The translations under genes and the position numbers were made by a program. Shown one piece after another: positions 51,889-61,285 of a DNA stretch of 64,000 nt. The stretch comes from Nostoc edaphicum CCNP1411 (GTDB taxonomy: Bacteria > Cyanobacteriota > Cyanobacteriia > Cyanobacteriales > Nostocaceae), in NCBI RefSeq assembly GCF_014023275.1, contig NZ_CP054698.1:1984001-2048000 (forward strand), given 5' to 3'. The notes beneath the pieces were generated by a model. The model was not told the DNA's origin and made no database searches. It worked only from the letters and a program-made list of their open reading frames with translations. Position 1 is the first letter of the stretch. The number at the start of each line of letters is the position of its first letter.

Positions 51889-53067
51889 ATGACGGCTCAA
51901 TTTGAATACAGCACTCTTGCTCATCCACAGGATATTAAGCAGCTTGAGACTATCCTTGAGCAGTGTTTTATCAGCGGACTTGGTGGTGAAGAAGCTTATA
52001 TCAACCTGATTGGGGTAGAAAATTTCCGCATTATTCGGGGATGGGAGCAAGTAGTTGGTGGATTGGCAACTCTGGATATGGGTCAGTGGTGGGGTGGTGT
52101 GCGTGTACCAATGACAGGAATTGCGGCAGTGGGCATTGCTCCAGAGTATCGTGGTTCGGGAGCTGCGATCGCTCTCATGCAGCACATGCTCAAAGAACTT
52201 TATGCTAGGGGCGTAGCAATTTCCGCTCTTTATCCAGCTGTTCAAACTTTGTACCGAAAAGTAGGGTATGAGCAGGGAGGTAGCTGGTGTATTTGGGAAA
52301 TTTCTACCAGGAATATCCAAGTGCGGGAGCAACCCCTGCCTTTAGAACCAGTAGTCAGCATCAATCATCAAATTTTTCATGAACTATATCAGCAGCAAGC
52401 GAGACTAACGCATGGATATTTAGACCGACATCCAGCAATATGGCAACGAATAATCCAGCCCGATGAGAAGGAAACAGTCTATGCCTATTTTATTGGTACT
52501 AAAGAGCAACCCCAAGGCTATATCATCTTCACTCAAGAGCGAACAGAAGATGGTGAAATCCTTTGGGTAAAAGATTGGGTACTTCGCACAGTTGCTGCTG
52601 CACAAACTTTCTGGTCTTTTCTGGCAAATCATCGCTCTCAAATTCACCAGGTGCGATGGAAGAGTTCTGCAATTGATTCTCTGACATTGCTACTACCAGA
52701 GCAAACTGCCAAAATATGGCGTGAGAGTCGTTGGCTGTTTCGGGTAATAGATGTAGTCAAGGCACTGGAAGCACGGGGTTATCCATCGGAAATCCAAGCT
52801 GAACTGCACCTAGAAATTCAAGATAATTTGCTACCTGCAAACAATGGTAAATTCATTCTTTCTGTCGCCAACGGACGTGGTGAAGTCACAAAAGGCGGAA
52901 AGGGAGAGTTACAGCTAAATATCCGCGAATTGGCACCATTGTATACAAGTTTGTTCACCCCCTACCATTTGCAACAAGTGGGAAAACTTAATGGGACAGA
53001 AAAGGCTATCTTAGCAGCTACGCAAATATTTGCAGGTGCTTCGCCTTGGATGCCTGATTTCTTTTAA
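51889..53067 (+). CDS. Eis-like GNAT acetyltransferase
   Basis: A 392-residue protein with the Eis layout: N-terminal GNAT with acetyl-CoA loop VGIAPEYRGSGAAIALMQHM, a second GNAT-like domain (KETVYAYFIGTKEQPQGYII), and a C-terminal sterol-carrier-like domain (NGKFILSVANGRGEVTKGGKGELQL) ending in a free carboxyl (DFF) that acts as catalytic base in Eis. Members acetylate amines, including aminoglycosides; the natural substrate here is unknown. Confidence 0.88.
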   Translation: MTAQFEYSTLAHPQDIKQLETILEQCFISGLGGEEAYINLIGVENFRIIRGWEQVVGGLATLDMGQWWGGVRVPMTGIAAVGIAPEYRGSGAAIALMQHMLKELYARGVAISALYPAVQTLYRKVGYEQGGSWCIWEISTRNIQVREQPLPLEPVVSINHQIFHELYQQQARLTHGYLDRHPAIWQRIIQPDEKETVYAYFIGTKEQPQGYIIFTQERTEDGEILWVKDWVLRTVAAAQTFWSFLANHRSQIHQVRWKSSAIDSLTLLLPEQTAKIWRESRWLFRVIDVVKALEARGYPSEIQAELHLEIQDNLLPANNGKFILSVANGRGEVTKGGKGELQLNIRELAPLYTSLFTPYHLQQVGKLNGTEKAILAATQIFAGASPWMPDFF

Positions 53068-53782
53068 AGGGAGTGGGGAAGGTGGGCCCCTCTGGGGATA
53101 AGGGGTAATGGGGAAGCGATTAAATTGTTGTGCCTCAAGTTTTGGCTCAACTGGTCGCGGCGCTAGCGTAGCGTTAGCGAGTAATCGAGCGTCGCAGTCC
53201 CCCACCATACATAAAAGTTGGTGGGTAAGAGCAAGCACCATAATTTTTCGATTTTACACCCAGTCCCTTTTACCTCACATCCCCAACGTTCCCCAATCAA
53301 AAAAACATAAGTTGGAAACATAATTAATCATTAGTTCGTCCTTCGGCTAGATTAGCAATTTCTGTTGTCAATTCACATCATAAAGAAAAATACCAGCGAT
53401 TTTTTTTGATAAATCATGACTATCTGATCCTATAGGACTCATATTTGATTTCTGAAAAAACTCAGTACAACTAAGAAGCCTTCTTGACTGTTGCCTGTTG
53501 CCTATTCCCTATTGCCTGCCTACGCAAATTAGTTTAGAAATCAAAGCGGATTCCTATAGATAAGTAAGTATAGGTGAATCAATTAAGGTTTGTAGTTTGC
53601 GTTTGAGAGAAAATAGCGCAAACTACGAGCCACAAAATTGGATGTTCTCTACTTATTTATCATCAAAAAAATAAGTCAATGGGATTTATGCTTTTTTTCC
53701 GGAATTTCAGTATGATCAGCAGAAAACAATCTAAGGTAAAGTTGATTAGTTGCTACATAGTTGCATACCTACAATCATCAAA
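53068..53782. other. Intergenic region with a TAGCG-type repeat
   Basis: A block GCGCTAGCGTAGCGTTAGCG at 53159 onward belongs to the dispersed TAGCG family, and TTGCCTA heptads occur near 53485-53518. No gene is supportable. Confidence 0.55.
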
Positions 53783-55084
53783 ATGAAATCACATTTACTT
53801 GCGATCGGTTTAAGCAGTTTGCTTCTATTTGCAGGACAAGCTAAAGCTTCACGATTACAGTCTTGGTACTTTGATTCTAAGCAAAATCAATTACACCTAA
53901 CTACAACTTCTGGAATTCAACCAAAAGCCTTTTTATTAGATAATCCTAATCGATTGGTAATTGACTTACCTGGAACTAGTTTTAATTCAGATAGTGTTAA
54001 AAAAGCTTTTGGTAATGCAGTCAAAGAAATTCGGATCGGAAAACTAGATAGTAAAACAACTCGTTTTGTCGTAGAATTAGCTCCAGGCTATCATATTGAT
54101 TCCCGTAATCTATCCATCAAGGGAGATTCTCGTTCTCATTGGATTGTAAAATTTAACTCATTTGACCGTCAAACCAATAACATTACTGGGGAAAATAGAC
54201 AAGATATTGCCATCAATTCCACAGATGCTTCAACATTTGCGGGAGTTGTAAACCTTGGTCAAGAAATGCAGGGCATCAGTTCTCAAATTCGGGCGTTGTT
54301 AGCAACTTATAAATCATTAAACCCCGGAATATTTTTCTTAGATTTAGATACAGGTAACTATATAGATATTAATGGCGAAAAAAGATTTGCTGCTGCCAGT
54401 ACAATCAAATTTCCCTTATTAGTAGCTCTTTTCCAAGAAATAGACGCTGGTAGAATTAAACTAACAGATAAGTTAGTGATGCGGCGCGATTTAAGGGTTG
54501 GTGAAGCCGGAACTATGAAATACAAACCCGTTGGAACTAAATTTAGCGTCCTCCAAACTGCTACCTTGATGATGACCATTAGTGATAATACCGCCACAAA
54601 TATGGTTCTTGATCGTTTGGGTGGTACAGCAAAAGTTAACCAACGTTTTCGTGGCTGGGGATTGCAAAATACGGCAATGCAGAATTTACTTCCAGATATT
54701 CCTGGCAAAAATACAACCAGTTCCAAAGATTTAGTCAGATTGGCGGCGTTAGTTTCTAATAATCGTTTGCTATCTCCAAACAGCCGCAATCAAGTTTTAG
54801 GGATTATGCGCCGTGTCAAAACTAATAGTTTGCTACCGGCTGGTATTGGTAAAGGAGCTACCATTGCTCACAAAACTGGCACATTGAGATTCATCATTGG
54901 TGATGCGGGTATTATTGAAATGCCCAACGGTAAAAGCTATTTAGCAGGCATTTTGGTGCAAAGACCAAACCACGATCGCAGAGCTGGAGATTTTGTCCGT
55001 GAAGTTTCTCGCAGAGTCTACAATTATCTAAGCCAAACCAGAGTTAGCAATATAGAACCGAACTCTAGCGAGCGCACTCCTTAG
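53783..55084 (+). CDS. AMIN-domain serine hydrolase (class A beta-lactamase fold)
   Basis: A 433-residue secreted protein. A signal peptide (LAIGLSSLLLFAGQAKA) is followed by an AMIN domain (residues about 25-130; RLQSWYFDSKQNQLHLTTTSG, FLLDNPNRLVIDLPGT), which binds peptidoglycan, and then a class A beta-lactamase-like domain with S-x-x-K as STIK (Ser206), SDN at 267 and KTG at 364. The omega-loop Glu166 equivalent is not evident, so it is more likely a peptidoglycan peptidase-like enzyme than a beta-lactamase. I chose the ATG at 53783 because it begins the signal peptide. Confidence 0.85.
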   Translation: MKSHLLAIGLSSLLLFAGQAKASRLQSWYFDSKQNQLHLTTTSGIQPKAFLLDNPNRLVIDLPGTSFNSDSVKKAFGNAVKEIRIGKLDSKTTRFVVELAPGYHIDSRNLSIKGDSRSHWIVKFNSFDRQTNNITGENRQDIAINSTDASTFAGVVNLGQEMQGISSQIRALLATYKSLNPGIFFLDLDTGNYIDINGEKRFAAASTIKFPLLVALFQEIDAGRIKLTDKLVMRRDLRVGEAGTMKYKPVGTKFSVLQTATLMMTISDNTATNMVLDRLGGTAKVNQRFRGWGLQNTAMQNLLPDIPGKNTTSSKDLVRLAALVSNNRLLSPNSRNQVLGIMRRVKTNSLLPAGIGKGATIAHKTGTLRFIIGDAGIIEMPNGKSYLAGILVQRPNHDRRAGDFVREVSRRVYNYLSQTRVSNIEPNSSERTP

Positions 55085-55336
55085 TAATGGGGACGAGAGG
55101 GAATTATTGAAGAAGAGGAAAAGGGGCAGGGAGCAGGGAGCAAGGGGGATAGAACAGAAAGGGGATTCCACCCCTCCCTCTTCGAGAACCACGCTTGGTT
55201 GTTGTGGGTGAATCAGACCCATGTTCCGCTCCGCTTCACGGCAGGAGTCAGGAGTCATTTCCCCTTGCTCCTTTTCCCCCTGCCTCTTATTGAATAAATC
55301 CTTCCCTCATTTCCCTCACCTGAGTTAACTTGCTAG

Positions 55337-57478
55337 TTAACTCAAGAAATTTGGCGTACCACTACCACCATTCTTACCAACAGGAGGAATTTCCAGTAGG
55401 CTATCTGTGGCTTTGCCAGTACCATCATTAATAACGGACGTAGAGTTACCCCCTGGATGTCCATTGGGAATGAACAATTGCGGATGATCAAAGGGCGCTT
55501 TGTCATAACGAACTCGCTCATCGGTGAGTCCTTTCATGAAGGCTACCAAGTCATCTTGTTCAGTTTGGCTTAGTCCCAACGGGGCGAGGGCACTTTGCGG
55601 GCGGAAATCTCCACCACGATTATAGAAGTCCACCACTTGCGGCAGAGTCAAATAACCACCATTGTGAAAGTAAGGGGCGGTTAGTTCTATGTTGCGTAAT
55701 CCGGGAGTCTTAAAGCTTCCATCTGCAACTATTCTGTCATTGGGGCTAACTGTAATATTGGGGTTTGAACCGAGAAGTAATGGGAATTTATCCAAAGCAG
55801 CAACTCGCGACTCTGAAAGCGGGTTGCCAAATGGGTCTTGACCACCAACACCAGTGTCTTCTAGGGTACGTCTAACACCAAGATTGAAGAAGCCATTGTC
55901 AAAGACAATTCTGAGATTGGGAATGTTTATGGTTCCCAGTCGTTGCTTCTTTATATTGCTCACCGAGGCGTTGGTAAGTTCTAGGCCACCGTGACAACCG
56001 ATGCACCGAGCTTTACCCTCGAAGAGTTGTTTCCCTCGTTGCTGCTGCTCGGTGAGAGCGGTGGTGTTTCCTTCCAAGAAGCGATCGTAGGGTGTATTGT
56101 CGGAAATAAGTGTAGACTCGTACATCTGAACTGCCAGCCCGAAGAATAACGAGAAGTTATACTCCGATAGCGTGTACTCATCGGTTTCGGAAGAGTTATC
56201 AGGTTTTTTGACAAAACTCCGTCTACCTTCAGCATCAACTTGGATGAGTTGATTAGACTTCCACCACTCCGGTTTGAAGGCATCTTTAACCAGTTGATCG
56301 TAAGTTTTATCTTTCAGTCCCGGTTTAGGCCATCTACTGTCTGCACCTAAAACGCTGTCTTGTGGATGCACAACCTGTTTGCCTAGCGGTTTGAGGCGAG
56401 ATAACTTTTTCGCCAGTTTTCGGGGAAGCTTTTTACCCTTACTAGCACTACGAGATTTTCTGTCAATTCGCCCGAACTTATCACCAATTTCTTCAAAGGT
56501 GCGACCATCAGCCGACGACTCAAAGGAACTGAGTGGCGGGCCAACCGCTTGGGAAGCCAAAGACGAATTATTCAGGCTAACTTTGACAAACTTGAGTTGA
56601 TTTGGGTTTTCTGCTTTGACAACAGAGGCGTTAGGATCTCTCAAACCGAAGGGATTCACCCCATTAAAGATATCCTGTGCCCTTCCATCCCAGAAGTTGC
56701 GGAAGTTGAATACTGCATTAATTACAGTTGGTGTGTTACGCGGTTCAACGCGGCGCACATTTACGCCTCCCACGTTAAAAACCGGATCTGGCTCATTTTT
56801 CACTTGGTCTTCCGCATTACCAGGTGTGACATCCACAAACTTTGTATTGAAAACCCCCTGAGAAGAACTGACATCATTAATGTCACTGTGGAAGGGAAAA
56901 TCTTCTGGTTTGAGTTGGTAGTTTGGTAGGCCGCCTACATTAAAAACTGTATCTGGATTTTCTGTACCATCAGAGTTGATCCGCAAAAGCCCAGGAGCGA
57001 TCTGATTTTTGGATCTATTGTCGGCTCCAGCATGGAAGTGACAACTAGCACAGGAGGTCTGTCCATCACTCCCAACCTGCATATCCCAAAAAAGAGTTTT
57101 TCCTAACTTGATTGCAGCTACTTTGTCTTTTACGAAGTCTCCAAGATTGTCAGGTTCTGGAACCGATACGCTCTTGAGCGAAACTGGAGGCGATCCCGTA
57201 ACCTGTGCCGATACAGTATTTCCAGCGATTACTGCTGCCATAATAAGGACAGCAATTGTTGTAGTCTTTAAAAATCTTGATCTCAAGTATTTAAGCTTGC
57301 TATATCCGAATCTCCACTCTTGGCGCTTGATTTTTGTCACCACAGATTTGAGCAAAAATCGACCTTTGGAGGTTAGTAGCAAGTAAATTGATAAGCCTGT
57401 AATAAAGACTACTAAGATTATGATGGGTATAAACCCCATAATTTTTATACTAAAGTGACGCCGAAATAAATCATACAC
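55337..57478 (-). CDS. Large di-haem cytochrome c peroxidase/MauG-like protein
   Basis: A 713-residue exported protein, about twice the usual length of di-haem peroxidases. Two c-type haem sites are visible: CASCH (TSCASCHFHAGADN, about residue 141) and CIGCH (ARCIGCHGGLELTN, near residue 490), and MauG/CcpA motifs such as NTPTVINAVFNFRNFWDGR, KTPGLRNIELTAPYFHNG and LVAFMKGLTDERV. Two hydrophobic helices precede the catalytic part (near residues 15-35 and 70-90). The first ATG is at 57478; the one at 57439 is equally possible. A basic insert (GRIDRKSRSASKGKKLPRKL) lies mid-protein. Electron donor and substrate unknown. Confidence 0.87.
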   Translation of the reverse strand: MYDLFRRHFSIKIMGFIPIIILVVFITGLSIYLLLTSKGRFLLKSVVTKIKRQEWRFGYSKLKYLRSRFLKTTTIAVLIMAAVIAGNTVSAQVTGSPPVSLKSVSVPEPDNLGDFVKDKVAAIKLGKTLFWDMQVGSDGQTSCASCHFHAGADNRSKNQIAPGLLRINSDGTENPDTVFNVGGLPNYQLKPEDFPFHSDINDVSSSQGVFNTKFVDVTPGNAEDQVKNEPDPVFNVGGVNVRRVEPRNTPTVINAVFNFRNFWDGRAQDIFNGVNPFGLRDPNASVVKAENPNQLKFVKVSLNNSSLASQAVGPPLSSFESSADGRTFEEIGDKFGRIDRKSRSASKGKKLPRKLAKKLSRLKPLGKQVVHPQDSVLGADSRWPKPGLKDKTYDQLVKDAFKPEWWKSNQLIQVDAEGRRSFVKKPDNSSETDEYTLSEYNFSLFFGLAVQMYESTLISDNTPYDRFLEGNTTALTEQQQRGKQLFEGKARCIGCHGGLELTNASVSNIKKQRLGTINIPNLRIVFDNGFFNLGVRRTLEDTGVGGQDPFGNPLSESRVAALDKFPLLLGSNPNITVSPNDRIVADGSFKTPGLRNIELTAPYFHNGGYLTLPQVVDFYNRGGDFRPQSALAPLGLSQTEQDDLVAFMKGLTDERVRYDKAPFDHPQLFIPNGHPGGNSTSVINDGTGKATDSLLEIPPVGKNGGSGTPNFLS

Positions 57479-57722
57479 TTACGTGGAAGTCCAAAATTTA
57501 ATATTCATGTAAAGTAATTACGCAATTTACTAATTTTATGTAAACAAAAAACGCCATCTACTGGCTCAAAATAAATTGGGTAGAGTAGATAAGTTGTTCT
57601 ATGTTGAATTTATATGAAGCAAACTATTAAGAGAGTTTCTCAATAACAACTTGTAAAATCTAGATATGCAAATTAGATACGTTTTAATTTATTGTCAGCC
57701 CTACTTTCAGTAGGATATTTGA

Positions 57723-58646
57723 ATGTCACTACATCAAAGTTCTGGACGCTGGCGCTTAGGGCTAGCATTATCGCTATTGACGGTTTTATTGTGGGGAATT
57801 TTACCTATTGCTTTGACGATAACTCTGCAAGCACTTGATGTCTATACCGTTATTTGGTTTCGCTTTTTGGCATCATTTATACTACTTGCTTTGTATTTAG
57901 GAATACGCGGTAAATTACCAAAATTAGAACAACTACGCTCTGCTTCTTGGAAATTATTAGCGATCGCTACACTTTTCTTAGGGATTAATTACTTTCTGTT
58001 CATGCAAGGTTTAGCACTAACATCACCTGCTAACGCTGAAGTTCTCATTCAATTATCTACCCTTTTATTAGGTTTAGGAGGGTTAGTTATTTTTAAAGAA
58101 CGTTACAGACTGTATCAATGGATTGGTGTAAGTGTAATGATTTGTGGTTATCTTTTATTCTTTCGTGAACAACTAACAAATTTAATTACAGCCCAAAGCA
58201 CATACATACTAGGTAGTGTTTTGATTGCGTTAGGAGCAGTAGCATGGGCTATTTATGCTTTGGCACAAAAGCAGTTATTACAATCTTTATCTTCTCCTAG
58301 TATCATGTTGATTATTTATGGGGGATGTGCTTTATTATTCACTCCTCTAGCCAGAGTAAAATCACTTTTTATACTTAACAGCTTTCATTTAGGAATGTTG
58401 GTTTTTTGTGCGTTGAACACTTTAATTGCTTACGGTGCATTTGCCGAATCATTAGAACATTGGGAAGCATCACGAGTAAGTGCGGTAATCGCTTTAGCTC
58501 CCATTGTGACATTAATATTAGTCGCAGTTGTATCAGTTATTGCACCTTCTTGGATACCATCAGAACACTTCACTTTCATCGCCATCTTAGGAGCGGGTTT
58601 CGTAGTCACAGGTTCAGTAGCGATCGCCTTGGGAAAAGCTGATTAA
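57723..58646 (+). CDS. EamA/DMT-family transporter
   Basis: A 307-residue protein with ten hydrophobic helices in two EamA halves (LGLALSLLTVLLWGILPIAL ... and YILGSVLIALGAVAWAIYAL ...). DMT transporters export amino acids or other metabolites, or act as drug exporters; substrate not readable. It starts at the first ATG after a short AT-rich gap and stands alone. Confidence 0.88.
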   Translation: MSLHQSSGRWRLGLALSLLTVLLWGILPIALTITLQALDVYTVIWFRFLASFILLALYLGIRGKLPKLEQLRSASWKLLAIATLFLGINYFLFMQGLALTSPANAEVLIQLSTLLLGLGGLVIFKERYRLYQWIGVSVMICGYLLFFREQLTNLITAQSTYILGSVLIALGAVAWAIYALAQKQLLQSLSSPSIMLIIYGGCALLFTPLARVKSLFILNSFHLGMLVFCALNTLIAYGAFAESLEHWEASRVSAVIALAPIVTLILVAVVSVIAPSWIPSEHFTFIAILGAGFVVTGSVAIALGKAD

Positions 58647-58850
58647 TCAGAATATTTTTCCGGATTTTTACTGGGTTTTCCATCTAGTAAATTGGTGCAA
58701 TATTCAAAGCTACAACATAAATACTGAGGCAGACTATTTTTTATTTGTTATGATTTAATAGTGAAGGCAAACTACTGAAGTCATCTGGATACTTTACCCA
58801 TCCCTGTGACTCTGTAGTATTTAATTGTTGACCTGATAGCCGAAAAAATT

Positions 58851-59058
58851 ATTGAAGAATAATTCAGAAATCAGAATTTAGGAGTCAGAATCTATTACTA
58901 GGCATTGGGAATCACTACTTTTTTGTTTACTACCAGATACTAGTTTTGGTAGGAATTTGAAACCCATTTATACCCATTATCTTAAGCAAGCTACATTCGC
59001 AAGTCATACATAATTCATCCTGAATTATCACTCCTGACTCCTAAATTCTGTTCTGATA
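58851..59058. repeat. Palindromic repeat of the GAATTCAGGAGTCAGAAT type, copy 3
   Basis: Left TTATTGAAGAATAATTCAGA ... TTTAGGAGTCAGAAT and right CACTCCTGACTCCTAAATTC TGTTCTGATAA pair imperfectly. It fills most of the gap between the EamA gene and the esterase gene; no gene inside. Confidence 0.65.
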
Positions 59059-59155
59059 AAATTGAGGCTAAGAACTTTAAGTAAACCAAGCAGGGCGCCC
59101 GAATAACTACCAAAGCCAACACCTGATAAAACCAGACCACCGAAAAAGTTGAGCG

Positions 59156-60865
59156 ATGAATAGTTTGTTTGGTAATTGGGCCAGCACCCTAAGAAAAAAT
59201 TCTCTATTGCTGGTTCTTTCAATGGTGCTGCCAACGTTTGGAATTAGCAATTCTGTCTTGGCAGCAGAGCGGATTTATGCATCTTATTCAGCTTTAGAGC
59301 TTTCCATTTCAGTCACGACTTTAGAAAACTACGCCAAAACAGGCGTAATTAACGAAGACTTGGCAGGATATCAGCAATATCTGCCTCTACAACAGCTTCA
59401 AGAATTGCGGCGGATTTTACTCAATCGTGTGAAAGTTAGTCCGGTAGTAGTTTCACAACTTCTCTACACACCACAAGGAGAATTTTTACTGCATCGGTTG
59501 GCGCAAGTCATTAAAACCAATCAACCAGAACCAGGATTTGGTGCTTTGCGTTCGGCGCTAATTTTAGCCTCTGCTGAATCGGGAGGCTTGACACTTTTGA
59601 ATGTGTTGCGTAAATATCCCAGTAGCAGCATTCGTCTTGATGTCGCCGAGACTCTGGAAATAGCTACAGAATTGGAGAGACTTGTTAACCAAACCCATCA
59701 AGCGATCGCAGCAGTTTCCCAAAAGTCTAAAATAGAAGCTGATACCATTTCACAACCAAATTTCTCGCAATTACCTGATTTAAAGGTTCCGGGAAAGTTG
59801 AAGTCGCAAAAATACACTCTGAAGTTTTTCGACTCAACGCGCAATCGGCTTCTATTAACTGATGTTTACATTCCCAATGTCCAGAAGACTGCACCCATAA
59901 TTGTAATTTCTCACGGCTTGGGTTTAGACAGCAGCAACTTTCAATATTTAGCCACTCATCTAGCTTCCTACGGATTTGCCGTTGCCGTTCCCAATCATCC
60001 TGGTAGTGATACTAAACAATTGCGTTCGCTGTTAAATGGACGCGCCATTGAAGTAGCAGAACCGAGTGAATTTCAAGACCGACCAATGGACGTAACATAT
60101 ATACTGAATCAATTGGAAAAAGGTAATCAATCTGATTCACGGTTTAAAGGTCGGTTAAATCTGCAACAAGTCGGAGTACTTGGTCAATCTTTGGGAGGCT
60201 ACACAGCCTTGGCTCTAGCAGGCGCTAAAATCAACTTCAAGCAGCTAAAACAAGACTGTCAACCAGCAGCACTGCAAAATACCTGGAATATGTCTTTACT
60301 GCTTCAGTGTCGGGCTTTGGAATTGAGCATCAGCAAGTCTGGCAAGGATTATAACCTGCGGGATGAGAGAGTGAAAGCTGCGATCGCAGTTAATCCCATT
60401 ACTAGTTCTATTTTCGGCAAAGCTGGCTTAAGTCACATCCAAACTCCAGTGATGATTGTCAGCAGTAGTGATGATACAGTTGCACCAGCTTTATCCGAGC
60501 AAATTTTACCTTTCTCCTGGTTGGCGAATTCACAAAAGTATCTCGTCATGCTTGAAGGTGGTACCCACTTTTCCACCATTGGCAATGGAAACCCTGCAAA
60601 TCAACAAGTAGCATTACCTGCCGATATGATTGGTGATGCTTCCCAAGCGCGTCGTTACATGAATGTTTTGAGTTTACCTTTCTTCCAAACCTACGTTGCA
60701 GGAAGGCCGCAATACACCCCTTATTTGAACGCCGCCTACACTCAAAGTATTTCTAGTAAATCGCTTGGGTTGAGTCTCGTAAAGTCATTAAGTACAACCG
60801 AATTAACTCAATTACTGGATATCAAAGGAGGCAAACCCGCAAAAAAAAACTCCCCAACACCATAG
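59156..60865 (+). CDS. DUF1400 alpha/beta hydrolase
   Basis: A 569-residue secreted esterase-like protein. The signal peptide (LLLVLSMVLPTFGISNSVLAA) is followed by a DUF1400 domain (ERIYASYSALELSISVTTLENYAKTG ... LLNRVKVSPVVVSQLL), then an alpha/beta hydrolase with the oxyanion segment VISHGLGLDSSNF, nucleophile elbow GQSLGG (Ser near 345), an Asp in SSSDDTVAP and a His in EGGTHFS. DUF1400-hydrolases are common in cyanobacteria; the substrate may be a lipid or polyester. Confidence 0.87.
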   Translation: MNSLFGNWASTLRKNSLLLVLSMVLPTFGISNSVLAAERIYASYSALELSISVTTLENYAKTGVINEDLAGYQQYLPLQQLQELRRILLNRVKVSPVVVSQLLYTPQGEFLLHRLAQVIKTNQPEPGFGALRSALILASAESGGLTLLNVLRKYPSSSIRLDVAETLEIATELERLVNQTHQAIAAVSQKSKIEADTISQPNFSQLPDLKVPGKLKSQKYTLKFFDSTRNRLLLTDVYIPNVQKTAPIIVISHGLGLDSSNFQYLATHLASYGFAVAVPNHPGSDTKQLRSLLNGRAIEVAEPSEFQDRPMDVTYILNQLEKGNQSDSRFKGRLNLQQVGVLGQSLGGYTALALAGAKINFKQLKQDCQPAALQNTWNMSLLLQCRALELSISKSGKDYNLRDERVKAAIAVNPITSSIFGKAGLSHIQTPVMIVSSSDDTVAPALSEQILPFSWLANSQKYLVMLEGGTHFSTIGNGNPANQQVALPADMIGDASQARRYMNVLSLPFFQTYVAGRPQYTPYLNAAYTQSISSKSLGLSLVKSLSTTELTQLLDIKGGKPAKKNSPTP

Positions 60866-61285
60866 TCAGCTTCGGATTTTGGATGTTGGATATTGGCGTT
60901 ACATTGCTGCATGTGATGATTTTTATTTGACGTAAATAAAACTGAGGATTGGGTGTCAAATCGATACCCACCACTAAATTTTCAAACCTCTTTTTGAGAA
61001 ACTACTTGCGTTCGACTCTGTTAGGCTTGAAGTAGGTCTGTGGATAGAGGCTATGAGGTTGAGTATATTTATAATAGTAACTGGATAGTCAAAACACCAC
61101 CTCTATCCCTAGCCCTAGTACATTTACAGAATGTTTCTATAACACTGTTATCTAATGGATAAATCAGAATTCAGGATTTAGGAACGGAGTCTTTGTCTTT
61201 GTTCCTAAATTTTGAATTTTTAAGTATTCTTCAATTAGCTATTTGAAAGGCTACACAAGCAGAAAATTTTGGGAAAAATATAGTT
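60866..61285. other. Intergenic region
   Basis: About 420 bases with no gene. A long inverted pair, ATTCAGGATTTAGGAAC and GTTCCTAAATTTTGAAT (about 61170-61218), flanks GGAGTCTTTGTCTTT and is the only structure noted. Confidence 0.5.
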
